Assembly (NCBI GenBank): GCA_963743595.1 | Contig: CAVURW010000170.1 | Coordinates: 20,092-84,091, forward strand | Direction of reading: 5' to 3' | DNA from: CAVURW01 sp963743595 | GTDB lineage: Bacteria > Verrucomicrobiota > Verrucomicrobiia > Methylacidiphilales > UBA1321 | Length of the DNA: 64,000 bases | Shown here: positions 62,563-64,000 of the stretch, one piece after another | How the letters are laid out: each line of letters starts with the position of its first letter | How positions within the stretch are numbered: the first letter of the stretch is position 1 | Translations under genes and position numbers: made by a program | The notes under the pieces: generated by a model | What the model saw: only the letters and a program-made list of their open reading frames with translations | What the model was told of the DNA's origin: nothing | The model's database searches: none

Positions 62563-63060
62563 ATGCACCCCACCGCTCAAGCCATCATCGAGAAGCTCAA
62601 GCTTGAACCGTTACCAGAAGAGGGCGGCTTTTTTCGTGAAGTCTATCGCTCGTCGGACTCGACGCTGTTTGCACCCCGTTATCAAGAGGCGCGGACCTTC
62701 TACACCTCCATCTATTTCCTGATGACACCGCTCGATTTCTCGGCGTTACATCGCGTAAAGAGCGACGAGCTTTTCTATTTTCACCTGGGTGATCCGGTGG
62801 AAATGACGTGGCTACTCCCGAATGGGGAGCATCGTCAGCTTCTCCTGGGAGCTGATCCGCTGAAGGACCACCACCCGCAGATTTGCGTGCCACACGGCGT
62901 CTGGCAAGGGACTCGATTGCTGCCCGGCGGCGAATTTGCCCTGCTCAGTTGCGCCGTTGTTCCAGGCTTCGAGTACGCCGATTTCGAGCTGGCGGATCGC
63001 GCCGCTTGTTTGGCGTCCCACCCGGCGGCCGCAGATGCGATTCTTGCACTGACGCGGTAG
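62563..63060 (+). CDS. Cupin domain protein (DUF985)
   Basis: 165 residues. Matches the DUF985/Cupin_5 family: LPEEGGFFREVYRSS, TSIYFLMTPLDFSALHRVKS, ELFYFHLGDPVEM, LLGADPLKDHHPQICVPHGV and LLSCAVVPGFEYADFEL. Function of the family is unsettled, possibly sugar epimerase-like or metal dependent. Confidence 0.93.
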   Translation: MHPTAQAIIEKLKLEPLPEEGGFFREVYRSSDSTLFAPRYQEARTFYTSIYFLMTPLDFSALHRVKSDELFYFHLGDPVEMTWLLPNGEHRQLLLGADPLKDHHPQICVPHGVWQGTRLLPGGEFALLSCAVVPGFEYADFELADRAACLASHPAAADAILALTR

Positions 63061-63159
63061 AACAGCGGGCAGGGGAGTTGATACGGCGAATACATCACTC
63101 ACTTTACCTTCTTTCCTATTCACTTCCGGCCGGTTCCCTGTAATCTCCACAGACTAGTT

Positions 63160-63807
63160 ATGGCAACGACAGAACAGATGGACCGCATGTACCGCACTCA
63201 ACGGTACTACTATGATTTTACCCGCAAATATTACCTCTTTGGACGTGATCAGCTCCTGGATGAAATGGAGTTGAACGGAAACGATCGCGTTTTGGAGATC
63301 GGCTGCGGCACGGCGCGAAACCTCCTTTATCTGGCTGAAAAGCGGAAGGATCTCTATTTCTACGGACTCGATGCCTCCACAGCGATGTTGAACACGGCTC
63401 AAGTTCAGGTGAAAAACGCCGGGCAAGAGCGCCGGATTATCTTGAAACATTGCATGGCGGAGCAGCTCGATTACCAGGGGACGTTCGGTCTCAAGGGGCC
63501 GTTCGATGTCGCGTTTTTTTCGTACTCGCTCTCCATGATTCCAACGTGGTCTGAGGCGATTTCCGCGTGTCTGGCCAACCTGAAAAAAGGTGGGTGCATG
63601 TACATTGTCGATTTCTGGGACTTGGCTGGTTATTCCGTGTTCTATCGAACGATGATTAACGTGTGGCTCTCCATGTTTCATGTTCACTTCCGCCCGGAAT
63701 TGATGGCGCACATGGAAGAGCTGCATAAGTCGGGAATTGGCACACTTTCCGTTACACCGGTAGGAAAGCGTTACGCTTATATCGCTAAGTTTACGAAGAA
63801 TATGTAG
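63160..63807 (+). CDS. SAM methyltransferase, BtaB-like
   Basis: 215 residues. Motif I is VLEIGCGTARNLLYLA. The N-terminus YDFTRKYYLFGRDQLLDEM matches the betaine-lipid methyltransferase BtaB, which trimethylates homoserine-diacylglycerol. btaA is not in the window, so a general lipid or metabolite methyltransferase is also possible. Confidence 0.75.
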   Translation: MATTEQMDRMYRTQRYYYDFTRKYYLFGRDQLLDEMELNGNDRVLEIGCGTARNLLYLAEKRKDLYFYGLDASTAMLNTAQVQVKNAGQERRIILKHCMAEQLDYQGTFGLKGPFDVAFFSYSLSMIPTWSEAISACLANLKKGGCMYIVDFWDLAGYSVFYRTMINVWLSMFHVHFRPELMAHMEELHKSGIGTLSVTPVGKRYAYIAKFTKNM

Positions 63808-63836
63808 CCGCCGCAGCTAGCTTAGGGATCAATCTC

Positions 63837-64000
63837 ATGAAACTCCCAAAACACTGGCCCGAATATCTGATGGAAATGGTGGAGCTCGCCATCTTTATGA
63901 TCGTCGCGGCGGTGTTCATTTCGTTGTTTGAATACCCCAGTTCACCGGTTCATCGAGCGATTCCGGACCCACTCCTGCGGCGCGTATGCGTGGCCGTTGT
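63837..64000 (+). CDS. Aquaporin-like (MIP family) protein, 5' end only
   Basis: Starts at ATG 63837 (AGGGA nine bases upstream) and runs off the window after 54 codons. HWPEYLMEMVELAIFMIVAA, then FEYPSSPVHRAIPDPLLRRV, resembles the start of MIP/aquaporin homologues that continue with the NPA motif. The family call rests on the N-terminus only. Confidence 0.55.
   Translation, partial: MKLPKHWPEYLMEMVELAIFMIVAAVFISLFEYPSSPVHRAIPDPLLRRVCVAV

Overview
The window looks like chromosomal DNA from a bacterium of the PVC superphylum, most likely a Verrucomicrobiota member. This is inferred from family content: a putative Na+/H+ antiporter of the Chlamydiae/Verrucomicrobia type, a Chlamydia-like ribonucleotide reductase small subunit without the radical tyrosine, a folP-cdaA pair, a NamZ/DUF1343 protein, and ExbD/TonB-like proteins with a PA14-like partner. 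Many genes start without a clear Shine-Dalgarno sequence (rpsA, rplI, nrdB, the SUKH genes). No rRNA, tRNA or CRISPR array was seen.

Layout. 1-10.5 kb: membrane protein (partial), M20 peptidase, methyltransferase, an unknown gene, CobA-HemD fusion, M14-type peptidase, FIST-adenylyl cyclase, XdhC-like protein, lipoprotein, Rieske protein with a membrane partner. 10.5-13.9 kb: two unknown genes, a good terminator, then a probable HNH nuclease followed by two tandem SUKH immunity-type proteins. 13.9-21.7 kb: antiporter, ribosomal protein S1, riboflavin synthase, GH108 muramidase with a repeated C-terminal half, dapA-dapB, a MazG-like protein. 21.7-30.7 kb: unknown genes, a TelA-YbjQ operon, a membrane-bound class III cyclase, small membrane proteins. 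30.7-39.5 kb: VIT/VWA protein, SMC, HEAT-like protein, two related micro-membrane proteins and a fatty acid hydroxylase. 39.5-41.2 kb: a scar with an IS630-type transposase remnant and other fragments. 41.2-45.7 kb: NamZ-like muramidase, GYF protein, folP, cdaA. 45.7-49.3 kb: AT-richer accessory island with a SUKH-like protein and several interrupted minus-strand genes. 49.4-58.5 kb: Clp-repeat protein, ATP-grasp-like protein, nrdB-nrdA behind two NrdR boxes, dxr. 58.5-64 kb: rplI, AraC regulator, TonB/ExbD-like cluster, cupin, BtaB-like methyltransferase, start of an aquaporin-like gene.

How the genes fit together. The core genes cover lysine/peptidoglycan precursors (dapA, dapB), isoprenoids (dxr), folate (folP), siroheme/tetrapyrrole (cobA-hemD), riboflavin, dNTP supply (nrdBA) and chromosome segregation (smc). 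Second-messenger signalling is well represented: two predicted adenylyl cyclases and one c-di-AMP synthase. Between the core blocks lie accessory islands rich in toxin/immunity-like genes (HNH + 2 SUKH, a SUKH-like protein, two diverged copies of an unknown family at 27.9 and 40.7 kb). The best candidates for something undescribed are the HNH/double-SUKH cassette with complementary charged tails, the GH108 protein with three helical repeats, and the paired micro-membrane proteins at 38.3-38.7 kb.
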